This document shows, piece by piece, positions 9,301 through 18,479 of a stretch of 64,000 nucleotides of DNA. Position 1 is the first letter of the stretch. The number at the start of each line of letters is the position of its first letter. The notes beneath the pieces are model-generated. The model was not told the DNA's origin. It did not search any database and saw only the letters and a list, made by a program, of their open reading frames with translations. A program made the translations under genes and the position numbers. This stretch comes from Clostridiales bacterium (GTDB taxonomy: Bacteria > Bacillota > Clostridia > Saccharofermentanales > Saccharofermentanaceae), in the NCBI GenBank assembly GCA_017513085.1, contig JAFWDK010000019.1, positions 186,001 through 250,000 on the forward strand, read 5' to 3'.

Positions 9301-10222
9301 TCTCGATCACATACAGGAACCATCTGGCAAAACAATCTTTCTTTTCCTGATTTTTCTTCTTATCTTTCAAAAATACAAGATCTTCGGCCCGCACGGAAAG
9401 TTCCCGGATCTGATCCAGTCTCTCCCTGATATTCAAGTAAAGAGATTCCCTTGCCTGCGCACAGATCTTTCCCTCCGAAAAATGGCCGGCTTCCTTCTGC
9501 TTATTGAGCACCTGTTTCTCGATCCAGGCTCTGTAGTCCGGAAGGCTTCGCAGATAAGAAAGCTTATTCTCCATATCTTCTTTCAGCATGGTATCATCCC
9601 GGCCACTGCCAAACGCCTCGACCATAGAAAGGAACGAATCACACCATTTCTCTGCCGTCACCGGATCAGAACCTATCGCAGCCGGCCATTCTCCCGAATC
9701 CACTCCCTGCATAACTTCCGAAGGATCGATTCTTCCCTCATTCACATCCATGCAAAAAACATATGCCTGCGAAAACGCGTCATTGAAGGCATCACGAAGC
9801 AGCTTCTTCGCATGCGTCTCGTCCAGGATCGAGCTTCCCGGTTCCAGCAAAGGTTCACCGTCCTCTCCTGCACCTTGTGCGGAAAAACTTGAGATCACCC
9901 GGTTGCAGAAAGCATTGATCGTAGAAATATACGCCATCGGCAATTTCGTGATCTGCTCGCTTATATTCTTTCTCTTAAGCGCATCCTTTTCCAAAGCCAA
10001 ACGTTCCCGGAGCTTTTTCTCAAGTTTTGCACTCATATTTGCCGCCGCAGCATTGGTAAACGTCATGACCAGCACGCGGTCAACCGACAGTTCCCCATCC
10101 AGGATACGGGTCACGATACGTTCTGTCATAACACTGGTTTTACCAGAACCGGCCGCCGCGCTGACCAGTATATTTCCGGAAGGAGCGAGTACTATCTTTT
10201 CCTGTTCTTTAGTAAGTCTCAT
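6305..10222 (-). CDS. addA: AddA, ATP-dependent helicase/nuclease subunit A
   Basis: 1305 residues, a little longer than Bacillus AddA (about 1230). UvrD/Rep helicase motifs appear in order: Walker A 'SAAAGSGKTSVM' (about 19-30), the DExx-box-like 'YIDEYQDNSGVQ', 'FVGDVKQSIYRFR', 'MTIHKSKGLEFPFVFL' and 'LLYVALTRAEKKLFI'. The C-terminal RecB-type nuclease domain has 'AVLIDYKSDRI', with the catalytic Asp and Lys. With AddB it processes double-strand breaks to a Chi-regulated 3' overhang for RecA. The start overlaps the addB stop by four bases (ATGA). Several long frames on the opposite strand are shadows of this gene. Confidence 0.95.
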   Translation of the reverse strand: MRLTKEQEKIVLAPSGNILVSAAAGSGKTSVMTERIVTRILDGELSVDRVLVMTFTNAAAANMSAKLEKKLRERLALEKDALKRKNISEQITKLPMAYISTINAFCNRVISSFSAQGAGEDGEPLLEPGSSILDETHAKKLLRDAFNDAFSQAYVFCMDVNEGRIDPSEVMQGVDSGEWPAAIGSDPVTAEKWCDSFLSMVEAFGSGRDDTMLKEDMENKLSYLRSLPDYRAWIEKQVLNKQKEAGHFSEGKICAQARESLYLNIRERLDQIRELSVRAEDLVFLKDKKKNQEKKDCFARWFLYVIETGEKILSDENLSWDEIVELGKHHPDEELPSLRKSNDEDVQEFSKDLTSFYELVYQICGVSKNASAEDELIRSCRYFFGKTEQELNEESVDMAPLFARYFELVLQADLIYALKKRQESALDFQDQEQMALKLLNVEAVAGYYRDLFDEIYIDEYQDNSGVQDAIVQCFARDNVFFVGDVKQSIYRFRHAKPQMFLDRYARYKDGKEGTLFELNSNFRSVPSILAVVNQIFRAIMSSDYADIEYDDSHCLNVPKNDDGSLLLDYAQTGGAGVTLIISEDDRAENALGSEEGKEPSGNQEESADEEKIACEAMVVAGKIRELSELPGFSYSQCVVLTTSNQNAMDVAETLNRCGIPAQGPFLGNVLQHPDLRVILDLARIVDNSLQDIPLASVMKSGIRQAGFTDQQLLDIHLFAASSGKAKIPFCEKVMYMAKYGESKLAFRVRDFLAFVNDLRTLSMQMNVTKWMEHVYSITEYPERVRREKNGSARYYALMTLVTWASQFDTTRKPGLRAFVEYIEEVDSQKNAVTEIELSEPLENVVRCMTIHKSKGLEFPFVFLCGIQSGNREESTALILNENGTMAAKRYCPQWGSVYEPHDYYVLKNENRRELEAEKIRLLYVALTRAEKKLFIVVTAKRTKDGSISESKMLEDACRISSEKYPTYFMRNLNTPLKKFLAGVVRDSSCPIGKAATSPEPIVYGDVAFSDPVRSAESEDMALISDKGKNLSVYPQVNSSSASDAYEAARKENTGDCLSEEEKERVGLLSRDIHEWAEMTLVPAKTTVSEMKRSLAAQEDPDLKEDEDVTVRAINMRLHESGQKWTDGGYSATQLGTLIHSAWQYIDFSGLLSSGQNVEWETVLKTLCEHDMITEEQIRHLRPFTGCMQQFLESELCRRMVMAEGEPEHGPYREIPFALAVPNGQDDFSLVQGMIDCWFVDTDGQAVLIDYKSDRIEGTMEEKQAVLEERYGFQLDMYAKAIVSATGKQVKEKIIWLIRDGISFVL

Positions 10223-13200
10223 TCTTTTCCCTCCTTTTTCAGTGCCGCAAAGAACGCGCCTTTCTTATTCTTTATGTTCTCATCCTGCGGCTTGGGGATC
10301 GGCGGGAAGAAGCGGTACTTCGGGTTCTCCATATCACCATTGCAGACAAAAGCGAACTTGCACTTCTTGCAGTCTAATTCCGATTTTTTGTTGATCCTCG
10401 ACGGCATAGCCGGAAACTCTCCATGTAAGATCTTCTCGCAATTGTTTTTAATCGTAGAGATCGCGAACTCACCGGCAAGCGCCATCTCCTCCGGCTCAGC
10501 ATGCAAGGAGTAAGATTCTTTAGCAAAAGAACTCTTTATCGCATTGCTCTTAGCAATCTGAACCGCACTTTCACTCGTAGTTTTAGCAAGGATATCCGCT
10601 CTCTCCTTCGGAGCCTGTACACGAATGTATCCGGCGCCTGTAGGCAGCAGTTCAGGATGCAGCTTAAGGAAAACATGAAGATACGCCGGAAGCTGTACAC
10701 TCTCTCCTGCATAAAGGGCATCATAGTTCACTTCCTTGACACCTGTCTTGTAATCAAGGATCTGGAATTCACGTGTCTCCGCGTTAACATCCACACGGTC
10801 GATCACGCCGATAAAGTGGACTTTTCTTCCGTCTTCCAAAACTATGTCCCAAGGTTCTACACCGTCTCTTCCGAACTTCCACTCAAAGTATTCCGGCAAA
10901 TACGAGGTTGGATCCATGGTCTCAAACAAGTAATTCATGGTAGCCGTCGTCGCTGAGATCAGCTTATTGTCCGCTTCCATCTTCAACGCCGGATCATCGC
11001 AATAGGCATAATGCTCGACTGACTGTGCCTGCGGCAGTAACTCCCGCACCCACTCTTCTTTATCACGATGCAAATAGCGGGCAAAGACTTCGGCACGCTT
11101 AGTCTCATCGTCCGATGCCAGATACTCATCCCGAAACTGTTTCAGAGCGACTTCGAAAATACTATGGGCGATCGATCCCATGTGAGTAGGTAAAACCTTC
11201 ATCACATCTCTCTCGGAAAGACGAAGGATCGAATTGCAGAAATAATTGTACGGGCACTTCACATAGGATTCTGTCGAAGAGACACTCATCCACATATCCG
11301 AAGGGAAAAGCTGATCCATACGCTCTTTCGAAATCGTAAGCGAAAGCGGCAGCTCCTCTTCGCAAGAAAGATCCACTCCGTCAAAACATGTTTTCCAGAT
11401 ATAAAGAACTTTCTGTCTCTCTTCCTCGGAAACATCGATCCGCCCGGTCAGCACATCCTGAAGATAGCTGCGCATCTTGTCTCTTGCCAGCGTACGCGGA
11501 TCCGACAAGGACATTACATCTGTTTCGAAGAACTTCACCTGTGGATACGTCTCTTTCATGAAAAGCACGACAGAAGAGGGTTCTTCCGAATTCTGCATGG
11601 TAAAAACGATATTTTCTTTCGGGCAATCCAGCAAAGCATATGCAATAAAAAAGTCTGAATACGTCTGATCCTTGGCGTGATTCGGGAAATCCATAGAAAG
11701 CTTGTCTGCAAGCATCTCACGTTCCCGGTTTTTCAGATAGCCCTCCGACGGAGCAGTGAAAGGAAAATTTTTCCGGTTCGGTCCCACCACGAACATAGTC
11801 CGGCAAGTTCTCCGGTATGCATTCTTCGGCTCCGTGATCGTCACCTGGTCCACAAAAGACGGAATCTTGGACAAACTCTTCGACGAGATCGCCGTAGTTA
11901 CGGCACTGCAGAAATTAGAAAGCGAAATAGGGAAATCTCCGATTTCCTCGGACAAAGCCCGAAGCACGTCATCCGCGGCGTTATAAGAAGCCGCCAGTGC
12001 CAGTGCCGACTCCTGATTCCCGGCACGTGTCCACTCATCCACATAGTACTCCACCATCTTCTGCGATCCCGATGTCATGTCATGAAGCGCTACCGCGCGC
12101 TCCGCGCACGTCTTTGCCTTAAGAAGCGGTTTCATCTCCTCCTCGGCCTTCTGAAGAACAGGCAGCACCTTCTCCACCATCGACTTCTCGGTGTCCGAGT
12201 CGGCAAAATCAGCACAAGAAAGAATACGCTTCTTGTTCTTCAAACCATGTGCCAGACAGAAATTCTCAAATCTCTGGACCAATACCGGATCAAGGGAAAC
12301 AAATCCGGACTTCAGGAAAGCCATCACCGACTGCAACTCCCAGTTATAACAGCCCATCTCCATGATGGCCTGCATATACTGCATCCAGATGGTCCCGATC
12401 AACGGATTCTTCGAATCCAGGAACACATCCAGCCCATACTTGGCAAAAGCCGCATGCAGCCCCGCCCGATACTCGTTCTGATCACAAAGCACCACCGTGA
12501 TATCACGGTAACGGTAGCCCTCAAAAGCCACCATCTCCCTGATCCTGGCTGCCACATATTCCAATTCATCATTTATTCTTTGAAAAACGCGGATTTCTCC
12601 CGGCACAGGAAGATCCTTCCTGACCGAACAGGAACGTTCCGCATAATCAAGCGATACTATATCCAGCGCCGCATCACGCACAGACGCCCCCACTTCTGTA
12701 ACCGAATCAAAAGCAAAACGCGACCGGAAAGATTTCACTACCTGGTTTCCGAAGTGGCAGATCTCCTTCGTATCGGCATCTCCCAGTCCGGATTCCGCGA
12801 TGGTGGTAAAAGTAAGCTTAGACACCACCATTTCAAGCAATGTAACAATGTTCAATTCTTCCGGAGTAAGATTTCGGTTCTCTCCAAACCCCATAATCCA
12901 TACTGAAGCATCCTTCAAAAAACGCAATCGGTTCAACGGCCATGTCCGTGTCGTCGGATCGTCCTTGGAAAAGGCTTCCAGGATCCGGACGAGACGCTTC
13001 ATGGAATCTCTTTCCGGAGCAAATCCCATCTGTTCGGAGATGGCGTCCAGCCTGGTCATAAGAAGTCCGAAATCATGGATCTTATTCTTAGTCAGATCAC
13101 TCTGTCCGGACAGATCCAGATCAAGGAGCATCTGCCCACTGATACCGTAACGGTAAAAATCTCCCAGCACCTCTTCCACATCCGCAACAAAACCGACCCG

Positions 13201-13566
13201 CTCTGAAAAACGGGAAAGAATGGAAAAATCATCTTTCTCCTGCTGAAGGATACGATGGATCAGGATCGTCTTCGTAACAGGCATAAGGAGTTTCTTCTGT
13301 CCGCCACCCACTTCACTTAACAGACGATAGGCAAATCGCGAAAAACTGACGATATCGATCATCATGAATGCCGAATCTGACGAAGCCGCGCCCTTCTTCT
13401 CTTTAAGGATCTCAATATAGCGCCGTTCAACTTCCGCCTTCATCGTCTCCGGCACGATAATATAGCCACGCCTCGTCGGCCAAAGCACTGCTTCTTCGCA
13501 GATCTTCTCAAGGCATGTATCGATAAGAGAACCGGGATGCTCTCCGTAAAGCAAATGAAACGCCAT
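10219..13566 (-). CDS. addB: AddB, ATP-dependent helicase/nuclease subunit B
   Basis: 1115 residues. The C-terminal nuclease has 'FQILDYKTGVKEV' and an upstream 'GVIDRVD', giving the Asp/Lys metal site. The AddB iron-sulfur cluster ligands are visible: one Cys in 'YVKCPYNYFC' and three in 'CKKCKFAFVC' near the C-terminus. AddB stabilises the complex and recognises Chi. The N-terminus reads 'LLYGEHPGSLIDTCL' where Bacillus AddB has a Walker A (GRSGSGKT); the Lys-Ser/Thr is absent here. It lies 18 bp after the acyl-CoA synthetase gene with a strong GGAGG site and overlaps addA, so the three genes are probably one transcript. Confidence 0.93.
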   Translation of the reverse strand: MAFHLLYGEHPGSLIDTCLEKICEEAVLWPTRRGYIIVPETMKAEVERRYIEILKEKKGAASSDSAFMMIDIVSFSRFAYRLLSEVGGGQKKLLMPVTKTILIHRILQQEKDDFSILSRFSERVGFVADVEEVLGDFYRYGISGQMLLDLDLSGQSDLTKNKIHDFGLLMTRLDAISEQMGFAPERDSMKRLVRILEAFSKDDPTTRTWPLNRLRFLKDASVWIMGFGENRNLTPEELNIVTLLEMVVSKLTFTTIAESGLGDADTKEICHFGNQVVKSFRSRFAFDSVTEVGASVRDAALDIVSLDYAERSCSVRKDLPVPGEIRVFQRINDELEYVAARIREMVAFEGYRYRDITVVLCDQNEYRAGLHAAFAKYGLDVFLDSKNPLIGTIWMQYMQAIMEMGCYNWELQSVMAFLKSGFVSLDPVLVQRFENFCLAHGLKNKKRILSCADFADSDTEKSMVEKVLPVLQKAEEEMKPLLKAKTCAERAVALHDMTSGSQKMVEYYVDEWTRAGNQESALALAASYNAADDVLRALSEEIGDFPISLSNFCSAVTTAISSKSLSKIPSFVDQVTITEPKNAYRRTCRTMFVVGPNRKNFPFTAPSEGYLKNREREMLADKLSMDFPNHAKDQTYSDFFIAYALLDCPKENIVFTMQNSEEPSSVVLFMKETYPQVKFFETDVMSLSDPRTLARDKMRSYLQDVLTGRIDVSEEERQKVLYIWKTCFDGVDLSCEEELPLSLTISKERMDQLFPSDMWMSVSSTESYVKCPYNYFCNSILRLSERDVMKVLPTHMGSIAHSIFEVALKQFRDEYLASDDETKRAEVFARYLHRDKEEWVRELLPQAQSVEHYAYCDDPALKMEADNKLISATTATMNYLFETMDPTSYLPEYFEWKFGRDGVEPWDIVLEDGRKVHFIGVIDRVDVNAETREFQILDYKTGVKEVNYDALYAGESVQLPAYLHVFLKLHPELLPTGAGYIRVQAPKERADILAKTTSESAVQIAKSNAIKSSFAKESYSLHAEPEEMALAGEFAISTIKNNCEKILHGEFPAMPSRINKKSELDCKKCKFAFVCNGDMENPKYRFFPPIPKPQDENIKNKKGAFFAALKKEGKE

Positions 13567-13584
13567 AACTATACCTCCTTAAAC

Positions 13585-15426
13585 TCAGAGGGTATCAAGA
13601 TTCTGTCCGTTCGCCGCCTTCATTGTCGTATTCGCCGCAGTAAGCGAATCTTCAATCGCTTTCTGCTCCATCGGTCGTCTTACCTTCAAGGTCGTAGTCT
13701 TCACCATCTCTGTTTCCGAGAAAACAAAATAGTGGATCGCCTTATAAGACGGCATCTGATGGTTGACTTCTTTCATCTTAGATGACAGATACTCACGCAC
13801 CGCATTATCGCCGGCCGTAGTATCCGGAATCGGAAGATTCTCACCGATCACCTCACGGTCGATCAGTAGTTTGGCGCAGATATCCACTGCACCCTTCTCA
13901 TCCTTAGCACCCCAGACAAAAGCTTCCTTTACGCCGGGGATGTTGTTCAACAGCGACTCCATCTCTTCCGGGAACGCCTTCTTGCCGTTAGTCAAAACGA
14001 TCATCGACTTCACGCGTCCCGTAATATGCAGGCATCCCTTCTTATCGAGATATCCCATATCACCGGTATGGAACCAGCCATTCTCATCAAGCACCTCTGC
14101 CGTGGCTTCCGGATTCTCGTAATACCCTTGCATCACGCAATCACTCTTAGACAATATCTCACCGACTGTCCCGATTTTGGTACTTTCATCGTCGATCATC
14201 ACCTGGACCCCGGTCAAAGGTCTTCCTACACTTCCATAAACGTTATACTTGGACGTAGTAACAGAAATAACCGGCGAGGTCTCCGTCAGGCCATAACCCA
14301 TGAGGAACTCAAAACCCCAGTTATTGAAATCTTCGATATAATTCTTCGCAATGCCCGCTCCGCCGATAACGATAAGACGAAGGTGTCCGCCCAGTTTCTT
14401 AATAATGGAAGAGAAGAACACCCGACGCAGATCGATCTTGAATTTTCTAAGGAAATTCGATACCGGGATCATCACGGAAAGCAAAGACTCTTTACCGGAT
14501 TCCTTGATACCGGCCTTGATCTTGCCATGAATATTTTCAAACAAAAGCGGCACGGAGATACAAGCTTCAACATGCCACTCATTCAGGTTCTTAACAATAT
14601 AACGAAGTCCGTCGGAGAAACAGATGCAGCATCCCCGTACAAGCATGAAATACTCACACGTATTCTCAAAAGTATGATGCAGCGGCAGGATCGAGAAAGT
14701 TCTCTCACCCGGCTCCAGCGTCAGGATCGTGGAGATAGCATACACATTACTCATGATGTTTTTGTTGGAGAGCATGACACCCTTGCTCATCGCCGTCGTA
14801 CCTGAAGTAAAGAGGATGATACGTGTCTGCTCCGGATCGATCACCGCTTCCTTGATCAGACTCGAACCTTTCTCCACCAAAGCTTTTCCTTCAGAAAGCC
14901 ATTCCTTGAAATCCACAAAACGCGCGTCATCTTTCGGCCACTCCAGGTTAGATGGGATATACTCTGTGCACATACAGACAAAGTATTTCACCTTCACGCC
15001 TGTCTCCTCTTGATTCTTCGCAATATCCAGCATCATCTCGTGATGTTTCTGATGATAAAAAAGCACTTCCACCTTGCCACGCAAGAGAAGATTCACCAGT
15101 TCCTGCTCAGGCAAAAGACGGTCCAAAGGAAGACCTACCGATCCACTGGAAAGGATAGCCGTATAAGAGATCATCCACTCATAGGAATTCTCTCCGACCA
15201 CACCCAGATGCTTCCCGTTCACATCGTGAATACGAAGCGCCTCAGCTATATATTCAACATCTGTTCCGAAATCATGATATGTTTTATGAATCTCCGCTTC
15301 CGTAGGTTTTCTTCTGAAAACGAAAGCATCCCGGGAACTGTATTTCTCCCGGACATCTAAAATCAGATCGCGCATCGTGTCATAACGAACGCCCTCATGA
15401 AGTGCTTTTCCGACAATACTCGGCAT
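13585..15426 (-). CDS. Long-chain acyl-CoA synthetase (AMP-forming)
   Basis: 613 residues from the ATG at 15426, chosen because GGAGG lies 6 bases before it; the frame extends 8 codons further without a ribosome site. AMP-binding family motifs are 'ILFTSGTTAMSKGVML' (P-loop), 'MGYGLTETSPV', 'FHTGDMGYLDKKGCLHITGR' and a C-terminal 'MVKTTTLKVRR' with the late catalytic Lys region. The enzyme activates fatty acids as acyl-adenylate and then acyl-CoA, probably at the membrane. It is the first gene of the operon that continues into addB and addA, an arrangement with no obvious functional logic. The exact chain length preference cannot be read. Confidence 0.9.
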   Translation of the reverse strand: MPSIVGKALHEGVRYDTMRDLILDVREKYSSRDAFVFRRKPTEAEIHKTYHDFGTDVEYIAEALRIHDVNGKHLGVVGENSYEWMISYTAILSSGSVGLPLDRLLPEQELVNLLLRGKVEVLFYHQKHHEMMLDIAKNQEETGVKVKYFVCMCTEYIPSNLEWPKDDARFVDFKEWLSEGKALVEKGSSLIKEAVIDPEQTRIILFTSGTTAMSKGVMLSNKNIMSNVYAISTILTLEPGERTFSILPLHHTFENTCEYFMLVRGCCICFSDGLRYIVKNLNEWHVEACISVPLLFENIHGKIKAGIKESGKESLLSVMIPVSNFLRKFKIDLRRVFFSSIIKKLGGHLRLIVIGGAGIAKNYIEDFNNWGFEFLMGYGLTETSPVISVTTSKYNVYGSVGRPLTGVQVMIDDESTKIGTVGEILSKSDCVMQGYYENPEATAEVLDENGWFHTGDMGYLDKKGCLHITGRVKSMIVLTNGKKAFPEEMESLLNNIPGVKEAFVWGAKDEKGAVDICAKLLIDREVIGENLPIPDTTAGDNAVREYLSSKMKEVNHQMPSYKAIHYFVFSETEMVKTTTLKVRRPMEQKAIEDSLTAANTTMKAANGQNLDTL

Positions 15427-15554
15427 ATAACCTCCGTTATGGCAAACCACGTTCTATTCCCATCAAACCTTGCCATACATACTATGAAATGATACCACTT
15501 TCTTTTCGTCGCGTCTATTGTCCGAAGAAAAATAGTTTGAAAATCAAAGAAAAT

Positions 15555-15583
15555 CTGCCGGCAAGCTTTTTTCTTGCCGGCAG
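15555..15583 (-). terminator. Rho-independent terminator of the BspA-like gene
   Basis: Perfect 11-bp arms CTGCCGGCAAG (15555-15565) and CTTGCCGGCAG (15573-15583) around a 7-base loop. On the minus strand the hairpin is followed by ATTTTCTTTGATTTT. It lies 33 bp past the stop of the surface protein gene. Confidence 0.8.
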
Positions 15584-15615
15584 ACTGCCGTTTTCTTCGC
15601 TTTATTCCTTACGAT

Positions 15616-18276
15616 TTATGCTACGACCTTGATCAGGCATCTAACCTCGCGCCCATCGCTCGTCCTTGCATAAAGATACGTGTTTGCCACACTTTTACCG
15701 GTTACTGTACCATTTGCATCCACTGTGGCCACGGCTGTGTTGCCCACTCGCCAGGACACTTCCTGTCTCGCTACGTTTTTTGCGGTAAACTGGAAGCTGC
15801 TTCCGACTTTGATCGTCTTCTCGGTATAAGTGATGCTCAGGGCACCGGCAGGAACGATCTTGAGAAGGCATTTGGCCGTACGTCCGTCCTCTGTCCGTAA
15901 ATAAAGATACGTATTTCCTATACTGACTGTTGTTACTGTTCCATTCGCATCAACTTTGGCCACATTCGAATTCCCTACCGACCACATGGCTTTCAGGATA
16001 CCTGTATTCTTGGCCGTAAACGCAAAGCTCTGCCCCATATAGATCGTCTTCTCGGTATAGTTGATACCCAGCGTTCCCGGATCAACGATCTTCAACAAGC
16101 ACTTGGCCACACGACCATCAGCACTCTTGGCATAGAGGTATGTATTGGCTGCGGTCTTTCCGATCACATTACCGTTCTGATCCACAGTTGCCACCGAAGT
16201 ATTTCCTACAGACCAGGTGATCTTCTGACCGGCATCTCCGGTTACCGCAAACCGGAATGCCTGATTAATATGTAATGTTTTCTCGGTATACCTGATCTTG
16301 AGTGCCGGATAAACAACTCTTACCAGACACTTGATCTTTGTGCCATCCGGAAGTCCTACATGCAGGTATGTATTGCCGGCACTTTTTGCGGTAACGAGTC
16401 CGCTTGCATTTACAGTAGCGATAGCCGTATTACCAACAGACCATGTGATACTATTATTGGAAACTCCCTCAACAGAATACTGGAAACTCTTTCCTACCTC
16501 GACTGTTTTTTCAGCCACCGGCGTCGGCGTAGGCGTCGTTTTCGGTTTCACGATCATTTCTTTGCCGTTGAACTTGACCCTTAAATTGTAATCGCAGGCG
16601 AACTTGCAATTCTCCTCACCGTTCCGTCTACCGCTGTAAATCACATAATCGTCCTCATACAGACAATCCTCTTCGAGCGGCAAGTTGATGCATTCGGAAA
16701 GATCCAAGTATTGCAGATCATTGTGGTAGCATAGGAGTTGTCTCAGTTCTTCGCCCTGACAGACTTTTAATGAAGTCATCCCATTATCAGAACACTCTAA
16801 AACTTTAAGCCATATATTCTTACTTACATCCAGTTCTTTTATCTGTGTACGGCTACAGAATAGTTCATCCATTGTTATGAAGTATTCGATACCCTTCAGC
16901 GATGCAGCCGAACTATCACTGACATCAATATAAGAAACCTTAGCCCGTTCGTTCCAGGCAAGTTTTCTATCTCCATTCAAGTCGACACTGTCTAACAAAT
17001 AACTACGGAATACAGCATCCGGGAAATACGTTCCGTTAACAGGGATCACTTGTGCTCCTTCACGATAATAGAACCCTGCATTAGGTACATTGATACTTGC
17101 AATAAAGTCATATGTAAGGCTATTACGGCCATTGTCAAACTCATTGAACTGATGATTCTCCGGATTCCTGTAATCAGAGGTTATAAGCGATACAACATTG
17201 CTATCCGTTGCAAATTTCAGTTCGGCAATGTTATTAAAGTGTGATGTCAAACTCAAAAGATCGTGGCATCCACTCACATCCAGAGAAGTCAGCAAGTTGT
17301 TTTCGCAATATAAATATTTAAGTTTCGGACAATTGCTCAGATTCAGAGATGTGAGTTTATTCTGTGAACACTCTATACTTTCCAACTGTTTATTGTTTCC
17401 CAAAACCAGAGACTTTAAGGAAACAGACGAACATACAAGATTTTTCAATTCAGTATTCTGGCTGACATCTAATTCATTCAGTTCTCCTTTATGTATATTG
17501 AGGATCTGCAAGTTCGGGAAATACTCCACGCCTTTTAACGACTTGACAGTTTTCCGGTCTATTTGTATGCCCGTAACTACTTCCCGTTCATCCAAGGAAA
17601 GAAAGCCATCTTTATCCGTATCGATCGTCGTCCGAATATACTCCACGAATGCCGTATCCGGAAAATTCCCGGAATTAATAGGCATCAGTGTGGGAGACGG
17701 GGATGGTGTCGGATCATCGTTGGGAATGATTGTTACTTGAGCATTCTGAAAAGCATCTGCTTCGTATTGTGTCGTAGAGTATACATAAACATGGAGTCTT
17801 CCGGATGCTGAATAAAAAGCACGAGAACCAACATACTCCAAAGCTTTCGGAAGTCTAACTTCCGTCAAGAATGAATTAGCAAGAAAAGCTTGAGAACCGA
17901 TACGCTTCAATGTTGAAGGAAATGTGATCGAAGTACACTTGGAATTAGCATAGAAAGCCATATTTCCAATTGAAGTCACTCCTTCCGGAATCACAACAGA
18001 ATTAAAGATATTTAAACCTTCGAAAGCGCTATCAGCAATAGATACGACCTGGTGACCACCTAAAGTCTGCGGAATAACAAGATCACGCGGATCAGTACCG
18101 GCAGCTTCACCATTAAAATACATCAGCGTACAAGTACCGTCAGCATTAACCTGATAACTGAATAGTCCATCAAACTCCCATCCAGCTCGTACGATCGGTC
18201 GCACCGCGCTCACAATCAGCAACAGTAGCAAAACAGAGAACACACAACTTAAGCGCTTGCAAAAAGATTTGCTCAT
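15616..18276 (-). CDS. Secreted BspA-like LRR / EF-hand / Ig-like (Big2) surface protein
   Basis: 886 residues. A signal peptide (about 1-31, cleavage near 'VRA-GW') precedes BspA-type LRR_5 repeats (about 35-180, with 'LTEVRLPKALEYVGSRAF'). A Pro/Ser linker (188-200) follows. Two units of similar plan come next: 'FPDTAF' plus a perfect EF-hand loop (Asp219 to Glu230), then cysteine-containing LRRs of the form LxxLxCxxN; and 'FPDAVF' plus a second EF-hand-like loop 'DLNGDRKLAWNE', then shorter LRRs. After a Thr/Pro linker come four Ig-like repeats of about 73 residues ('ITWSVGNTxVATVD...NTYLY...DGR...KCLLKIV'). No sortase motif or S-layer domain is seen at the C-terminus, so the anchoring mode is unknown. 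Likely adhesin or glycan/host-binding protein. Confidence 0.88.
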   Translation of the reverse strand: MSKSFCKRLSCVFSVLLLLLIVSAVRPIVRAGWEFDGLFSYQVNADGTCTLMYFNGEAAGTDPRDLVIPQTLGGHQVVSIADSAFEGLNIFNSVVIPEGVTSIGNMAFYANSKCTSITFPSTLKRIGSQAFLANSFLTEVRLPKALEYVGSRAFYSASGRLHVYVYSTTQYEADAFQNAQVTIIPNDDPTPSPSPTLMPINSGNFPDTAFVEYIRTTIDTDKDGFLSLDEREVVTGIQIDRKTVKSLKGVEYFPNLQILNIHKGELNELDVSQNTELKNLVCSSVSLKSLVLGNNKQLESIECSQNKLTSLNLSNCPKLKYLYCENNLLTSLDVSGCHDLLSLTSHFNNIAELKFATDSNVVSLITSDYRNPENHQFNEFDNGRNSLTYDFIASINVPNAGFYYREGAQVIPVNGTYFPDAVFRSYLLDSVDLNGDRKLAWNERAKVSYIDVSDSSAASLKGIEYFITMDELFCSRTQIKELDVSKNIWLKVLECSDNGMTSLKVCQGEELRQLLCYHNDLQYLDLSECINLPLEEDCLYEDDYVIYSGRRNGEENCKFACDYNLRVKFNGKEMIVKPKTTPTPTPVAEKTVEVGKSFQYSVEGVSNNSITWSVGNTAIATVNASGLVTAKSAGNTYLHVGLPDGTKIKCLVRVVYPALKIRYTEKTLHINQAFRFAVTGDAGQKITWSVGNTSVATVDQNGNVIGKTAANTYLYAKSADGRVAKCLLKIVDPGTLGINYTEKTIYMGQSFAFTAKNTGILKAMWSVGNSNVAKVDANGTVTTVSIGNTYLYLRTEDGRTAKCLLKIVPAGALSITYTEKTIKVGSSFQFTAKNVARQEVSWRVGNTAVATVDANGTVTGKSVANTYLYARTSDGREVRCLIKVVA

Positions 18277-18411
18277 AAACAGTCACCCCTTGAAAATATT
18301 ATCCATATAAAATTGTACAATACTCAAGCGACAGAATTCACCGTTATTACCAGATATAAATATAAATCTATGTAAATATTTTGTAACTGTTGACCATCAG
18401 GCAAATCTTAT

Positions 18412-18440
18412 TTGACAATACCCAAAATGTGGTCTAGCAT
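18412..18440 (+). promoter_or_regulatory. plsC promoter
   Basis: Perfect -35 TTGACA (18412-18417), 17-bp spacer, then TAGCAT (18435-18440). The transcript would start near 18447, about 33 bases before the chosen GTG start. Confidence 0.7.
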
Positions 18441-18479
18441 ATCCTCAGTACAGTTAGTAAGTATTAAGGGGATGTGCAA

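Noticed and set aside
8564..9892. A 442-residue plus-strand frame inside addA, and similarly 11677-12906 inside addB
   Set aside because: Shadows of AddA and AddB; no ribosome sites and no domain motifs.
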